In this document: positions 1 through 5,970 of the stretch, piece by piece
Layout: every line of letters starts with the position of its first letter
Position numbering within the stretch: position 1 is the stretch's first letter
Source of the DNA: Candidatus Omnitrophota bacterium
GTDB lineage: Bacteria > Hinthialibacterota > Hinthialibacteria > Hinthialibacterales > JAKPRU01
Length of the DNA stretch: 7,117 bases
NCBI GenBank assembly: GCA_029557025.1
Contig: JAKPRU010000248.1
Span: 1 to 7,117 of the forward strand
Direction of reading: 5' to 3'
The notes under the pieces: generated by a model
Seen by the model: the letters and a program-made list of their open reading frames with translations, nothing else
The model's database searches: none
What the model was told of the DNA's origin: nothing
Program-made: the position numbers and the translations under genes

Positions 1-245
1 GAGGCGCTGATATAGGGCATGATCCCCAAGGCGAAAATGGAAACGCGCCGAAATGCGCCGCCGGAGAAAAGGTCGATCAGGCTAAACATCCCGCCGGGCG
101 TGCTGACCGATTTGATGGCTTGCGGATCGACACCCGGCACCGAGATAAAAGCCCCGATCTGCAAAATCGCGAGCATGGCCGCCGTAAACAGAATCCGCTT
201 GCGGAGCTCGCGAACTCGAAATATGCGTACAACCTGATCAATCAT
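1..245 (-). CDS. secY: Preprotein translocase subunit SecY, N-terminal part (runs off the window)
   Basis: SecY forms the protein-conducting channel of the inner membrane (SecYEG), through which unfolded secretory proteins pass and membrane proteins are inserted. The first 81 residues are present, from an ATG at 245-243; the remainder lies beyond position 1. Visible family marks are a basic cytoplasmic start (residues 10-17, VRELRKRI), a first membrane helix at about 18-35 followed by the SVPGVD turn (35-40), and the plug/TM2a region ending in FSGGAFRRVSIFALGIMPYI (60-79), which is close to the E. coli sequence. It follows rplO by 27 bases, the usual place at the end of the spc operon. The Shine-Dalgarno is weak (GGAA-type repeats only). 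Identity is firm from the motif and context; the exact start is less certain because this N-terminus varies in length. Confidence 0.95.
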   Translation of the reverse strand, partial: MIDQVVRIFRVRELRKRILFTAAMLAILQIGAFISVPGVDPQAIKSVSTPGGMFSLIDLFSGGAFRRVSIFALGIMPYISA

Positions 246-273
246 CGTTCCGTGTTCCGATTGGAGCTCAATA

Positions 274-702
274 CTATTGGGCGGCTGCCTGGCGCGGTTG
301 CGCCCCTCCACCGGCCCGGGCTAATTTCTCTCGCGCGGATGCGGTAAAAGCATCCGCCTGGACGGTCAAGGCGATCCCGATCTCGCCTCCGCCCAGGATT
401 TTGATAAGGCGATCGGGGTGACGAACAAGCCCCTTCTCGCGAAGAGACTCCGGTGTCACCGTCACACCGGCCTCGAATCTCGAAGCCAGATCTCCAAGGT
501 TGACCACTTGGTATTCCTTGTGAAATGGATTCTTGAATCCGCGTTTTGGGATTCGACGGGCGAGGGACATCTGGCCCCCTTCAAAGAACGCCCGGTGTTT
601 GATTCCGGAGCGGCTCCGTTGGCCTTTTGTTCCCCGGCCGGCGGTTTTTCCTGTACCCGATCCCGGACCCCGCCCAACACGTTTTCTTCCTGATTTAGCC
701 AC
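274..702 (-). CDS. rplO: 50S ribosomal protein L15 (uL15)
   Basis: L15 is a late-binding protein of the large subunit that threads a long basic extension into 23S rRNA. The 142 residues carry the glycine-rich N-terminal signature [11 protein letters not shown] (10-20), [12 protein letters not shown] (22-33) and [17 protein letters not shown] (40-56), then the globular domain and an Ala/Gln-rich tail. The chosen start is GTG at 702-700, because AAGAGG lies 9 bases upstream and no such site precedes the alternative TTG at 735, which would also overlap rpmD by 20 bases. With the GTG start the protein lacks roughly ten residues that precede the glycine-rich stretch in E. coli L15 (the segment with the LxxL-type start). 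The gap to rpmD is 13 bases and the Shine-Dalgarno overlaps the rpmD stop, so translational coupling is likely. Identity is certain; the start is probable. Confidence 0.95.
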   Translation of the reverse strand: MAKSGRKRVGRGPGSGTGKTAGRGTKGQRSRSGIKHRAFFEGGQMSLARRIPKRGFKNPFHKEYQVVNLGDLASRFEAGVTVTPESLREKGLVRHPDRLIKILGGGEIGIALTVQADAFTASAREKLARAGGGAQPRQAAAQ

Positions 703-711
703 GATCCCGTA

Positions 712-717
712 CCTCTT
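712..717 (-). promoter_or_regulatory. Ribosome-binding site of rplO, overlapping the rpmD stop
   Basis: AAGAGG sits 9 bases before the GTG at 702 and shares two bases (AA) with the TAA stop of rpmD. It decides the L15 start in favour of 702 over the TTG at 735, which has no comparable site. Confidence 0.7.
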
Positions 718-898
718 AGACTTCCTCGACCTCAATTAGAAGGCCGGCGGTTCGAATCATCCCGCGTATCTGCGGCGTATCCTGATGGATCACAGAGCTG
801 CCGAGTTTGCGCAGGCCGAGAGCCTTAACTGTTCGACGGTGTTTGGGAACTCGACCGATAACACTACGCTTGAGAGTGATTTTCAGTTGCCCTGGCAT
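716..898 (-). CDS. rpmD: 50S ribosomal protein L30 (uL30)
   Basis: L30 is a small protein on the outer face of the large subunit, near L5 and 5S rRNA. The 60 residues match the bacterial family from end to end: [20 protein letters not shown] (5-24), [10 protein letters not shown] (27-36), then DTPQIRGMI (40-48) and an acidic end. E. coli L30 is 59 residues. Its ATG overlaps the rpsE stop codon by one base (TGATG), a classic reinitiation arrangement. GAGGAG at 910-915, inside rpsE, is 11 bases upstream, a little long but usable. Some bacteria lack this gene altogether; here it is intact. Confidence 0.97.
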   Translation of the reverse strand: MPGQLKITLKRSVIGRVPKHRRTVKALGLRKLGSSVIHQDTPQIRGMIRTAGLLIEVEEV

Positions 899-1440
899 CA
901 GACCAATATCTCCTCAACCGTTTTCCCGCGCATTTTCGCGATTTGTTCCTTGTATCGGAGCTGCTTAAGCGCGTCCACGGTGGCATTGACCACGGTGAGC
1001 GCATTGGCGCTGCGAAGCGATTTTGCCAGAATATCTTTGACTCCGGCGGTTTCGACGATGGCCCGAACCGGGCCCCCCGCAATAACACCTGTTCCCCGCG
1101 AGGCCGGTTTCAGCAAAACCCGTCCCGCCCCCCGCTTGCCGGTCACTTCGTGAGGAATGGTGGTTCCGAGCAGAGGGATGCTGAACATGTTTTTCTTGGC
1201 CTGCTCGATGGCTTTGCGAATCGCATCGGCCACCTCGCCCGCCTTCCCAAATCCGACGCCCACCGTCCCGGCCTCATCGCCCACAACGACAAGTGCGCTG
1301 AAACTGAACCGGCGACCGCCTTTCACTACCTTTGCCACACGATTCACGTAGATGACGCGGTCTTTCAGTTCGGTTTCTTTTTCCTCCGGCATGTCCGGAG
1401 TGTCGTCGTCCATTCTCTCAATTTTTGCGTCTTCTGGCAT
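898..1440 (-). CDS. rpsE: 30S ribosomal protein S5 (uS5)
   Basis: S5 sits on the solvent side of the small subunit near the mRNA entry channel and contributes to decoding accuracy; changes in its N-terminal loop give spectinomycin resistance in E. coli. The product has 180 residues with a double-stranded-RNA-binding-like domain at about 27-93: [20 protein letters not shown] (27-46) and [17 protein letters not shown] (61-77). The second domain begins with TTIPHEVTG (93-101) and [15 protein letters not shown] (117-131). The start at ATG 1440 is preceded by AGGA at an unusually long 12 bases; an internal ATG at 1413 (171 residues) has only GAGA close by. The extra N-terminal 25 or so residues are strongly acidic, unlike the basic rest of the protein. 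The gap from rplR is 46 bases. Identity is certain, the start uncertain by nine codons. Confidence 0.97.
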   Translation of the reverse strand: MPEDAKIERMDDDTPDMPEEKETELKDRVIYVNRVAKVVKGGRRFSFSALVVVGDEAGTVGVGFGKAGEVADAIRKAIEQAKKNMFSIPLLGTTIPHEVTGKRGAGRVLLKPASRGTGVIAGGPVRAIVETAGVKDILAKSLRSANALTVVNATVDALKQLRYKEQIAKMRGKTVEEILV

Positions 1441-1486
1441 AGTTATCTGTTGTCCTGTGCCAAACGTGGCTACCGGCCTCCGAGTC

Positions 1487-1846
1487 TTAGAATTCCAGTC
1501 CGCCCTCTCGCGCGCCATCCGCCAGGGCTTTCACACGTCCGTGATAGATGTATCCGCCTCGATCGAAAACCACACGGGAAATCCCGACCGCAAGCGCGCG
1601 CTTCGCCAACTCCAACCCCACGGTCTTGGCGCCTTCCACATTCGTCCCCCTAGTCGTTTCACGGGCGAAATCCTTCGCCATACTGGAAAAGGCAACACGG
1701 GTTATGCCCCTGTCGTCATCGACAATCTGGGCATAGATGTGTTTAGCGCTTCGAAAGACACACAAACGCGGGCGTTCCCCCGTTCCGTGGATCTTCTTAC
1801 GAACTCGTTTATGTCTTCGTTCCCGTCCAACCAACTTTCGATGCAT
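1487..1846 (-). CDS. rplR: 50S ribosomal protein L18 (uL18)
   Basis: L18 binds 5S rRNA together with L5 and helps to join it to the 23S rRNA in the central protuberance. The 119 residues fit the usual bacterial length (117-122). The basic N-terminus ([18 protein letters not shown], 2-19) leads into [20 protein letters not shown] (21-40), the strongest family signature, and the C-terminal half contains [20 protein letters not shown] (92-111). AGAGGA at 1852-1857 precedes the ATG by 5 bases. It follows rplF by 33 bases and precedes rpsE, the standard place. Confidence 0.98.
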   Translation of the reverse strand: MHRKLVGRERRHKRVRKKIHGTGERPRLCVFRSAKHIYAQIVDDDRGITRVAFSSMAKDFARETTRGTNVEGAKTVGLELAKRALAVGISRVVFDRGGYIYHGRVKALADGAREGGLEF

Positions 1847-1879
1847 CGGTTTCCTCTTCTATCCGACCGTTCCGGGCAA

Positions 1880-2416
1880 TCAGGCGTTTTTCTTGCCCAC
1901 TTTGCGCCGCACAAACTCGCCTACGTACCGGATCCCTTTGCCTTTGTAAGGTTCCGGGGGCCGGAACGAACGGATTTTCGCGGCGGTTTCACCCAGAAGT
2001 TGTTTGTCGATCCCTTCTAGGGTAATCATCACATTCCGGTCCACAGTCGCGTTAATGCCTTTCGGCAGTTCGTATCGAATGGGATGGGAATAGCCGACCT
2101 CAATGTTCAGCGCATTTCCCTGAACGGCGGCACGGTAGCCCACGCCCTGGATTTCCAATTGGCGCTTGAATCCGGAGGTCACTCCGGTGACCATATTGGC
2201 AACCAGCGCCCGTGTCAGACCATGGAGCGCCCGGTGAATCCGGATGTCGCTGGGACGTTCCACTACCAACACACCGGCGTCATTCCGGACCGTGATCGGC
2301 ACCGGAATGGACATCTCCAAATGTCCCTTAGGGCCTTTCACTTGAATCTGCGTTCCGGAAAGAGTCACTTCCACTCCTCTCGGAACAGCTATAGGTCGTC
2401 GGCCGATCCTCGACAT
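1880..2416 (-). CDS. rplF: 50S ribosomal protein L6 (uL6)
   Basis: L6 lies near the sarcin-ricin loop and the base of the L7/L12 stalk, where elongation factors act on the large subunit. The 178 residues (E. coli: 177) consist of the two duplicated alpha/beta domains: the first opens with MSRIGRRPIAVPRGV (1-15), and the second contains LEIQGVGYRAAVQGNALNIE (87-106). The hallmark PEPYKGKGIRY is at 154-164. The start is placed at ATG 2416, with GGAG at 2423-2426 six bases upstream and the typical MSRIG start; an in-frame ATG five codons earlier (2431) has no properly spaced site. The 51-base gap to rpsH contains a hairpin described separately. Confidence 0.98.
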   Translation of the reverse strand: MSRIGRRPIAVPRGVEVTLSGTQIQVKGPKGHLEMSIPVPITVRNDAGVLVVERPSDIRIHRALHGLTRALVANMVTGVTSGFKRQLEIQGVGYRAAVQGNALNIEVGYSHPIRYELPKGINATVDRNVMITLEGIDKQLLGETAAKIRSFRPPEPYKGKGIRYVGEFVRRKVGKKNA

Positions 2417-2448
2417 GTTCGTCTCCGTCATCTAGTACTATCGAATCT

Positions 2449-2466
2449 CCGCTGCCCTCGCAGCGA
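2449..2466 (-). promoter_or_regulatory. Hairpin in the rpsH-rplF spacer
   Basis: The transcript can fold CGCTGC (2465-2460) onto GCAGCG (2455-2450) with a GAGG loop, a perfect six-pair stem plus a possible flanking G-U pair. It starts three bases after the rpsH stop codon. No run of U follows, so an intrinsic terminator is unlikely; an mRNA-processing, stability or translation-spacing role is inference only. Confidence 0.4.
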
Positions 2467-2467
2467 C

Positions 2468-2866
2468 TCACCAAACCTTACAGAGGATTTCTCCTCCGAT
2501 TCCCCGTCGGCGCGCCTCTTTATCGGTCATCAATCCACGGGAAGTAGACAGAATGCAGATTCCCATCCCGCCGAGAATCCGGGGGACGGTATCTCGACCG
2601 CAATACTGCCGCAAACTGGGTCGGCTGACACGGGTCAATCCGCTGATCACCCGTTCCTGTTTCGGACCGTATTTCAGGAACACACGAATGGTTCCCTGTT
2701 TTCGGTCCTCGAGGACACGATAGTTGCGGATGTATCCTTCCCGTTTGAGGATATCCACGATTCCCCTTTTGATTTTCGACAAGGGGACTTCCACTTTTTC
2801 CTCGCCCGCCAAATTGGCGTTTCGGATGCGCGTTAAGAGATCAGCAATCGGATCCGTAACCGGCAT
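2468..2866 (-). CDS. rpsH: 30S ribosomal protein S8 (uS8)
   Basis: S8 binds helix 21 of 16S rRNA early in 30S assembly; in E. coli it is also the translational repressor of the spc operon. The 132 residues (E. coli: 130) start with [18 protein letters not shown] (1-18), followed by [20 protein letters not shown] (25-44). The C-terminal RNA-binding part has the [20 protein letters not shown] signature (107-126) and ends in the family-typical VW. GGAG at 2874-2877 lies 7 bases before the ATG. The 51-base spacer upstream could fold over this site (separate entry), of interest given S8's regulatory role elsewhere. Confidence 0.98.
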   Translation of the reverse strand: MPVTDPIADLLTRIRNANLAGEEKVEVPLSKIKRGIVDILKREGYIRNYRVLEDRKQGTIRVFLKYGPKQERVISGLTRVSRPSLRQYCGRDTVPRILGGMGICILSTSRGLMTDKEARRRGIGGEILCKVW

Positions 2867-2917
2867 TATCTCACTCCATTCGCTCTGTCAGAGCCTGTTC
2901 CGCCCTCAATCGGAGCG
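2867..2917 (-). promoter_or_regulatory. rpsN-rpsH spacer: possible fold covering the rpsH ribosome-binding site
   Basis: In the transcript, CGCTCC (2917-2912) and ATT (2910-2908), separated by one unpaired G (2911), can pair with AATGGAGTG (2880-2872), giving nine pairs including one G-U. The paired stretch contains the whole GGAG ribosome-binding site of rpsH (2877-2874). Inside this closing stem, GCTCT (2894-2890) and AGAGC (2886-2882) form a second five-pair hairpin with a three-base loop. The pairing is read directly from the sequence; a regulatory role is inference, and chance pairing in a 51-base spacer is possible. Confidence 0.4.
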
Positions 2918-3103
2918 TCACCAGCTCGCCTTAATCACCCCTGGAAGGTGGCCTCCCAGGGCCAATTGCCTCACACAGACCCGGCACAGCTGGAATTTCC
3001 GGTAATACCCCCTGGAACGTCCACATCGTTTGCACCGGTGGTATTGCCGGACCTTGAATTTTTGCGGGCGGCGCGCTTTTACGCGCAGGCTGGTTTTTGC
3101 CAC
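2918..3103 (-). CDS. rpsN: 30S ribosomal protein S14, zinc-binding short form (uS14 type Z)
   Basis: S14 is in the head of the 30S subunit and is added late in assembly. This is the 61-residue form whose fold is held by a zinc ion: Cys24-x2-Cys27 and Cys40-x2-Cys43 are all present (CKRCG and CRVC), as is the ending LPGVIKASW. The start is GTG at 3103, supported by GAGGAG 8 bases upstream and by the standard N-terminus [11 protein letters not shown]; longer upstream frames run into rplE and are not supported. The 13-base gap and the overlap of GAGGAG with the rplE stop suggest coupled translation. The longer zinc-free S14 of E. coli is a different version of the same protein; organisms with the zinc form sometimes carry a zinc-independent copy elsewhere. 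Confidence 0.97.
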   Translation of the reverse strand: MAKTSLRVKARRPQKFKVRQYHRCKRCGRSRGYYRKFQLCRVCVRQLALGGHLPGVIKASW

Positions 3104-3111
3104 TGCTCGTA

Positions 3112-3117
3112 CTCCTC
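3112..3117 (-). promoter_or_regulatory. Ribosome-binding site of rpsN, overlapping the rplE stop
   Basis: GAGGAG is 8 bases before the GTG at 3103 and its first base is the last base of the rplE TAG stop. It fixes the S14 start at a non-ATG codon, consistent with the family N-terminus. Confidence 0.8.
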
Positions 3118-3686
3118 TATCGTCTGAACGGCATTCCGAGGCGGGTGAGCAAAGCCGCCGCCTCCTCATCCGTCTTCGCCGTTGTCACAATCACGATATC
3201 CATTCCCTGCACTTGCGGGATGCTGTCATACTCGATTTCCGGGAATACCAGTTGCTCCTGTAACCCCATGGCATAATTCCCATGTCCGTCGAATGAGCGC
3301 GGCGACAACCCGCGAAAGTCACGGATGCGGGGAATGGTGATGCTCATAAGCCGGTCCAGAAAATCGTACATCCGGCTCCGACGCAGGGTGACTTTGCATC
3401 CGACCGACATTCCCTGGCGAAGGCGGAAATTGGCGATGGCCTTTCGGGACTTGGTAATCACCGGCTTCTGGCCTGCGATCACCGCCAGGTTATCGCGTAA
3501 GGCCTCGAGAAGCTTCTGGTCGCGGCTGCCTTCGCCGACACCCATGTTGATAATAACTTTCGAGACTTTCGGAACCTGCATGACATTCTTATATCCGAAT
3601 TCCTGAATCATCTCCGGCACGACACGTTCCCGGTAGAGGACCGTGAGCCGTGGCCGATAGGTTGCTTCTTTCTTTTTTTCTGCCAT
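3117..3686 (-). CDS. rplE: 50S ribosomal protein L5 (uL5)
   Basis: L5 binds 5S rRNA in the central protuberance and contacts the P-site tRNA and the 30S head. The 189 residues (E. coli: 179) carry [20 protein letters not shown] (30-49), the [20 protein letters not shown] segment (72-91), and the C-terminal half with [10 protein letters not shown] and [16 protein letters not shown]. The N-terminus has about ten extra residues, lysine-rich ([10 protein letters not shown]), before the conserved part. The ATG has GAGGAA (3693-3698) six bases upstream, so the longer start is well supported. It follows rplX by 18 bases. Confidence 0.98.
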   Translation of the reverse strand: MAEKKKEATYRPRLTVLYRERVVPEMIQEFGYKNVMQVPKVSKVIINMGVGEGSRDQKLLEALRDNLAVIAGQKPVITKSRKAIANFRLRQGMSVGCKVTLRRSRMYDFLDRLMSITIPRIRDFRGLSPRSFDGHGNYAMGLQEQLVFPEIEYDSIPQVQGMDIVIVTTAKTDEEAAALLTRLGMPFRR

Positions 3687-3704
3687 TGTCGCTTCCTCGA
3701 TTCC

Positions 3705-3944
3705 TTACCGAACCTTGACCACATTGGAGGGATGGATCGGGCCTTCTCGTTCGATAATCCCACCGGGAATCTGGCGCTGCGGCTCGGGGCGTCGATGCCG
3801 TTTTTGGAAATTGATCCCTTCCACGTACACGTAGCCCCGTTTGCGATCCACCCGAAGAATCCGTCCGGTTCGTCCCCGGTCTTTTCCGACCAGAACTTTC
3901 ACCGCATCGCCCTTCTTCAGCCGAATTCTGTCCACCGTTTTCAT
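3705..3944 (-). CDS. rplX: 50S ribosomal protein L24 (uL24), short form
   Basis: L24 is one of the first proteins to bind 23S rRNA and initiates 50S assembly; it lies near the exit of the peptide tunnel. The 79 residues begin with a KOW domain: VDRIRLKKGDAVKVLVGKDR (4-23), then GYVYVEGINFQKRHRRPEP (37-55), and QIPGGIIEREGPIHPSNV (58-75). It ends four residues after the SNV motif, whereas E. coli L24 (104 residues) continues for about 25 more. The TAA stop at 3707-3705 is only 18 bases before rplE, so there is no room for the missing tail in any frame; this is a genuine short form rather than a frameshift. The ATG overlaps the rplN stop (TGATG) and GGAGGT at 3951-3956 lies six bases upstream. 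Confidence 0.95.
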   Translation of the reverse strand: MKTVDRIRLKKGDAVKVLVGKDRGRTGRILRVDRKRGYVYVEGINFQKRHRRPEPQRQIPGGIIEREGPIHPSNVVKVR

Positions 3945-4312
3945 CAGAGCACCTCCGGGGCAAGCGAGATAATTTTCATGAACTTGCGTTCTCTCAATTC
4001 CCGGGCCACCGGGCCGAAAATACGGGTTCCGACGGGATCCCTGGCCTCGTTCACAATCACCGCCGCATTGTTGTCGAAGCGGATGGTCGAACCATCGGGC
4101 CGGCGGAGTTCCTTCTTGGTCCGCACGATCACGGCCTTCACAACGGAACCTTTTTTGATATTGCTCTCCGGGATGGCCTCTTTCACACTGGCCACGACAA
4201 TATCTCCGATTCGGGCATATCGCCGTTTGGACCCGCCCAACACTTTGAAACACATAATTCGGCGGGCGCCCGAATTGTCTGCAACTATCAGATTCGTATA
4301 TTCCTGTATCAC
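3944..4312 (-). CDS. rplN: 50S ribosomal protein L14 (uL14)
   Basis: L14 is on the subunit interface of the 50S particle and takes part in intersubunit bridges; in many bacteria it is also the docking point of the silencing factor RsfS. The 122 residues match E. coli L14 (123) throughout: [20 protein letters not shown] (7-26), [20 protein letters not shown] (36-55), [18 protein letters not shown] (58-75), [10 protein letters not shown], and [16 protein letters not shown] near the end. The start is GTG at 4312, with AGGAG seven bases before it; the encoded [16 protein letters not shown] is the usual beginning of L14. In E. coli this is the first gene of the spc operon; here it follows rpsQ by just 18 bases. 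Confidence 0.98.
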   Translation of the reverse strand: MIQEYTNLIVADNSGARRIMCFKVLGGSKRRYARIGDIVVASVKEAIPESNIKKGSVVKAVIVRTKKELRRPDGSTIRFDNNAAVIVNEARDPVGTRIFGPVARELRERKFMKIISLAPEVL

Positions 4313-4319
4313 CGAATCA

Positions 4320-4324
4320 CTCCT
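4320..4324 (-). promoter_or_regulatory. Ribosome-binding site of rplN
   Basis: AGGAG lies 7 bases before the GTG at 4312 and inside the 18-base rpsQ-rplN spacer, supporting the non-ATG start of L14. Confidence 0.8.
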
Positions 4325-4330
4325 GCGCCG

Positions 4331-4588
4331 CTAGAGTTGAACGGCCTTGCGTACCGTTTCGAGATAGCGCCATCGTTTCGTTTTCGACAAAGGTCGAGTT
4401 TCCATAATCCGGACGATGTCGCCGATTTGACACGCCCCGTTTTCATCATGGACCGCAACCCGTTTGTGCCGTCGTATGGTTTTTTTGTATTGCGGGTGTG
4501 TCACCAACCGTTCTACCATGACCACGGCGGTCTTATCCATCGCCGTGCTGACCACTTTCCCTTCACGTACTTTTCGTCGATTCCGCAT
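4331..4588 (-). CDS. rpsQ: 30S ribosomal protein S17 (uS17)
   Basis: S17 is an early-binding protein with an OB-like fold that contacts the 5' and central domains of 16S rRNA. The 85 residues (E. coli: 84) contain the family core REGKVVSTAMDKTAVVMVER (8-27), then HPQYKKTIRRHKRVAVHDEN (31-50), and finally GDIVRIMETRPLSKTKRW (56-73). The ATG at 4588 has AGAGGA at 4596-4601 seven bases upstream; that site overlaps the first-read end of the rpmC TAA stop, and the spacer is only 12 bases, pointing to coupled translation. Confidence 0.98.
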   Translation of the reverse strand: MRNRRKVREGKVVSTAMDKTAVVMVERLVTHPQYKKTIRRHKRVAVHDENGACQIGDIVRIMETRPLSKTKRWRYLETVRKAVQL

Positions 4589-4600
4589 GGGTATATCCTC

Positions 4601-4816
4601 TTATTTCCCCGCAGGAGCTGCGGCGACAGCCTGTCGGCGCTCGTTCTGAACCGTCAACGCCCGCGCGATATCCCGGCGAAGTTCACGAACCTGGCTTGAA
4701 CCGGACAATTGCCCCGAATGGAGTTGGATCCGCATCTGCAGCAAACTTCGCTTTAGATCGTCAATATGATTGACCAGTTCCTGGTCCGTTAACGCTCGAA
4801 ATTCATCCGCTTTCAT
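4601..4816 (-). CDS. rpmC: 50S ribosomal protein L29 (uL29)
   Basis: L29 is a small two-helix protein beside the exit of the peptide tunnel, next to L23, where it contributes to the docking area for targeting factors. The 71 residues (E. coli: 63) contain the expected helical hairpin: ALTDQELVNHIDDLKRSLLQ (9-28), then MRIQLHSGQLSGSSQVRELR (28-47), and RDIARALTVQNER (48-60). An Ala-rich tail of about ten residues exceeds the E. coli length. The ATG at 4816 has only a weak Shine-Dalgarno (AAGAGA). It sits in its standard place between rplP and rpsQ. Confidence 0.97.
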   Translation of the reverse strand: MKADEFRALTDQELVNHIDDLKRSLLQMRIQLHSGQLSGSSQVRELRRDIARALTVQNERRQAVAAAPAGK

Positions 4817-4853
4817 CGTTCTCTTTTTCCGTACCCTTTACCGATGTCTATCC

Positions 4854-5261
4854 TCACACCCGAGTGACAAAGGCGACCTTGAGGGGCAGCTTATGCCCCG
4901 CGAGTCGGAATGCTTCCCGGGCCAATTCTTCCGGTACACCGCTCAGTTCGAACAGGATGTGCCCCGGCTTGACAACCGCGACATGCATTTCGGGGGTTCC
5001 TTTTCCCTTGCCCATGCGTGTCTCCGCCGGTTTGGCGGTGATGGGTTTATGGGGGAAAATGCGAATCCACAGCTTGGCGCGACGGCGAACCTTTCGGGTT
5101 ATGGCGATACGGGCCGCTTCGATCTGTCGCGCGGTCACCCAAGCGGGGGACATCGCTTTCAGGCCGAATTCCCCGAAGTTGACCTTATTGCCCCGGCAGG
5201 CGATACCCCGGCGATTGCCGCGATGCACTCTACGAAACTTTTCACGAGCCGGTTGTAACAT
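4854..5261 (-). CDS. rplP: 50S ribosomal protein L16 (uL16)
   Basis: L16 is a late-assembling protein that shapes the A-site tRNA pocket and the entry to the peptidyl-transferase centre. The 135 residues (E. coli: 136) start with [15 protein letters not shown] (1-15), followed by [10 protein letters not shown] (28-37), [14 protein letters not shown] (43-56), [11 protein letters not shown] (65-75), and ETRMGKGKG (80-88). Arg82 in this last motif corresponds to E. coli Arg81, which is hydroxylated there by YcfD/RoxA; whether it is modified here cannot be seen. The C-terminal [19 protein letters not shown] is nearly identical to E. coli. The ATG overlaps the rpsC stop (TGATG), and a strong GAGGAGG at 5272-5278 lies ten bases upstream inside rpsC. 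Confidence 0.98.
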   Translation of the reverse strand: MLQPAREKFRRVHRGNRRGIACRGNKVNFGEFGLKAMSPAWVTARQIEAARIAITRKVRRRAKLWIRIFPHKPITAKPAETRMGKGKGTPEMHVAVVKPGHILFELSGVPEELAREAFRLAGHKLPLKVAFVTRV

Positions 5262-5926
5262 CAGACAATGGCCTCCTCGGTTTCCTCTTCTTTCGGGCGC
5301 TCGCCGATCACTTCCCCTTTGAAAATCCAGACTTTCACCCCAATCTGTCCGTAGGTGGTTCGCGCTTCCGCGAATCCGTAATCGATATCCGCCCGCAGAG
5401 TGTGCAACGGCACACGTCCCTCGCGGTACCATTCCGTGCGGGACATTTCCGCGCCGCCCAGACGACCCGCCACCATCACTTTAACCCCCTGCGCGCCGGC
5501 ACTGACGGTGGCCTGCTGCGCTTTTTTGAGGGCACGACGGAACGAGACACGTCGGACCAACTGCATGGCGATATTCTCCGCGACCAGCTGGGCCTCCAAA
5601 TCGGGAGATTTCACTTCTTTGATCGTGATATGAACCTGGCGGTCCGTCAAACGAGCCAGGATTTTCTTCAATCGTTCGACCTCGGAACCTTTTCGACCGA
5701 TGATAATTCCGGGCCGGGCCGCGTGGATATTGATCCGCATCCGCTGTGTGAACCGTTCGATCTCGACGCGACTGATCGCCGCATGGGCGAGACGTTTCTT
5801 GATCGCTTCGCGGATCGCCAAATCTTCATGAAGAAAATTCGCGTAATCCCGTTCGGCATACCACCGCGAACTCCAATCCTTAATGAAGCCCAGCCTGAAT
5901 CCGTATGGATGAACCTTTTGTCCCAT
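5261..5926 (-). CDS. rpsC: 30S ribosomal protein S3 (uS3)
   Basis: S3 is in the head of the 30S subunit and with S4 and S5 lines the mRNA entry tunnel, where it takes part in helicase activity on structured mRNA. The 221 residues start with the canonical [13 protein letters not shown]. The type II KH RNA-binding domain covers about 40-110, with its GxxG loop as GRKG at 77-80 ([18 protein letters not shown]). The C-terminal domain has [20 protein letters not shown], followed by [19 protein letters not shown] and a typical KVWIFKGE strand near the end. The ATG at 5926 has GGAG seven bases upstream. The 44-base gap from rplV holds a 10-codon frame ending on this start codon (see findings). A longer in-frame extension upstream is not supported by the family. 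Confidence 0.98.
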   Translation of the reverse strand: MGQKVHPYGFRLGFIKDWSSRWYAERDYANFLHEDLAIREAIKKRLAHAAISRVEIERFTQRMRINIHAARPGIIIGRKGSEVERLKKILARLTDRQVHITIKEVKSPDLEAQLVAENIAMQLVRRVSFRRALKKAQQATVSAGAQGVKVMVAGRLGGAEMSRTEWYREGRVPLHTLRADIDYGFAEARTTYGQIGVKVWIFKGEVIGERPKEEETEEAIV

Positions 5927-5970
5927 CAAAACTCTCCGTACCGCCCCGTCGGTCTCATTCTGCCTTTGGT

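Noticed and set aside
943..2020. Plus-strand open frames of 236 and 222 codons opposite rpsE, rplR and rplF
   Set aside because: They overlap each other in different frames and are antisense to conserved genes; no domain is visible.
2084..2836. Plus-strand open frame of 250 codons opposite rplF and rpsH
   Set aside because: It crosses two conserved genes and their spacer antisense, with no recognisable motif; treated as a shadow.
2918..3169. Longer S14 frame of 83 codons with an N-terminal extension
   Set aside because: The extra 22 residues overlap the end of rplE, do not resemble any S14, and the GTG at 3103 has an ideal ribosome-binding site and the family N-terminus.
3687..3704. Frameshift at the end of rplX as the cause of the short L24
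   Set aside because: Only 18 bases remain before the well-supported rplE start, and they contain the rplE ribosome-binding site, so no hidden 25-residue tail can be there.
3670..3720. E. coli-like S8 repressor-binding site at the rplX-rplE junction
   Set aside because: I looked for a helix-21-like stem around the L5 start and saw no convincing pairing; the spacer is a simple ribosome-binding region.
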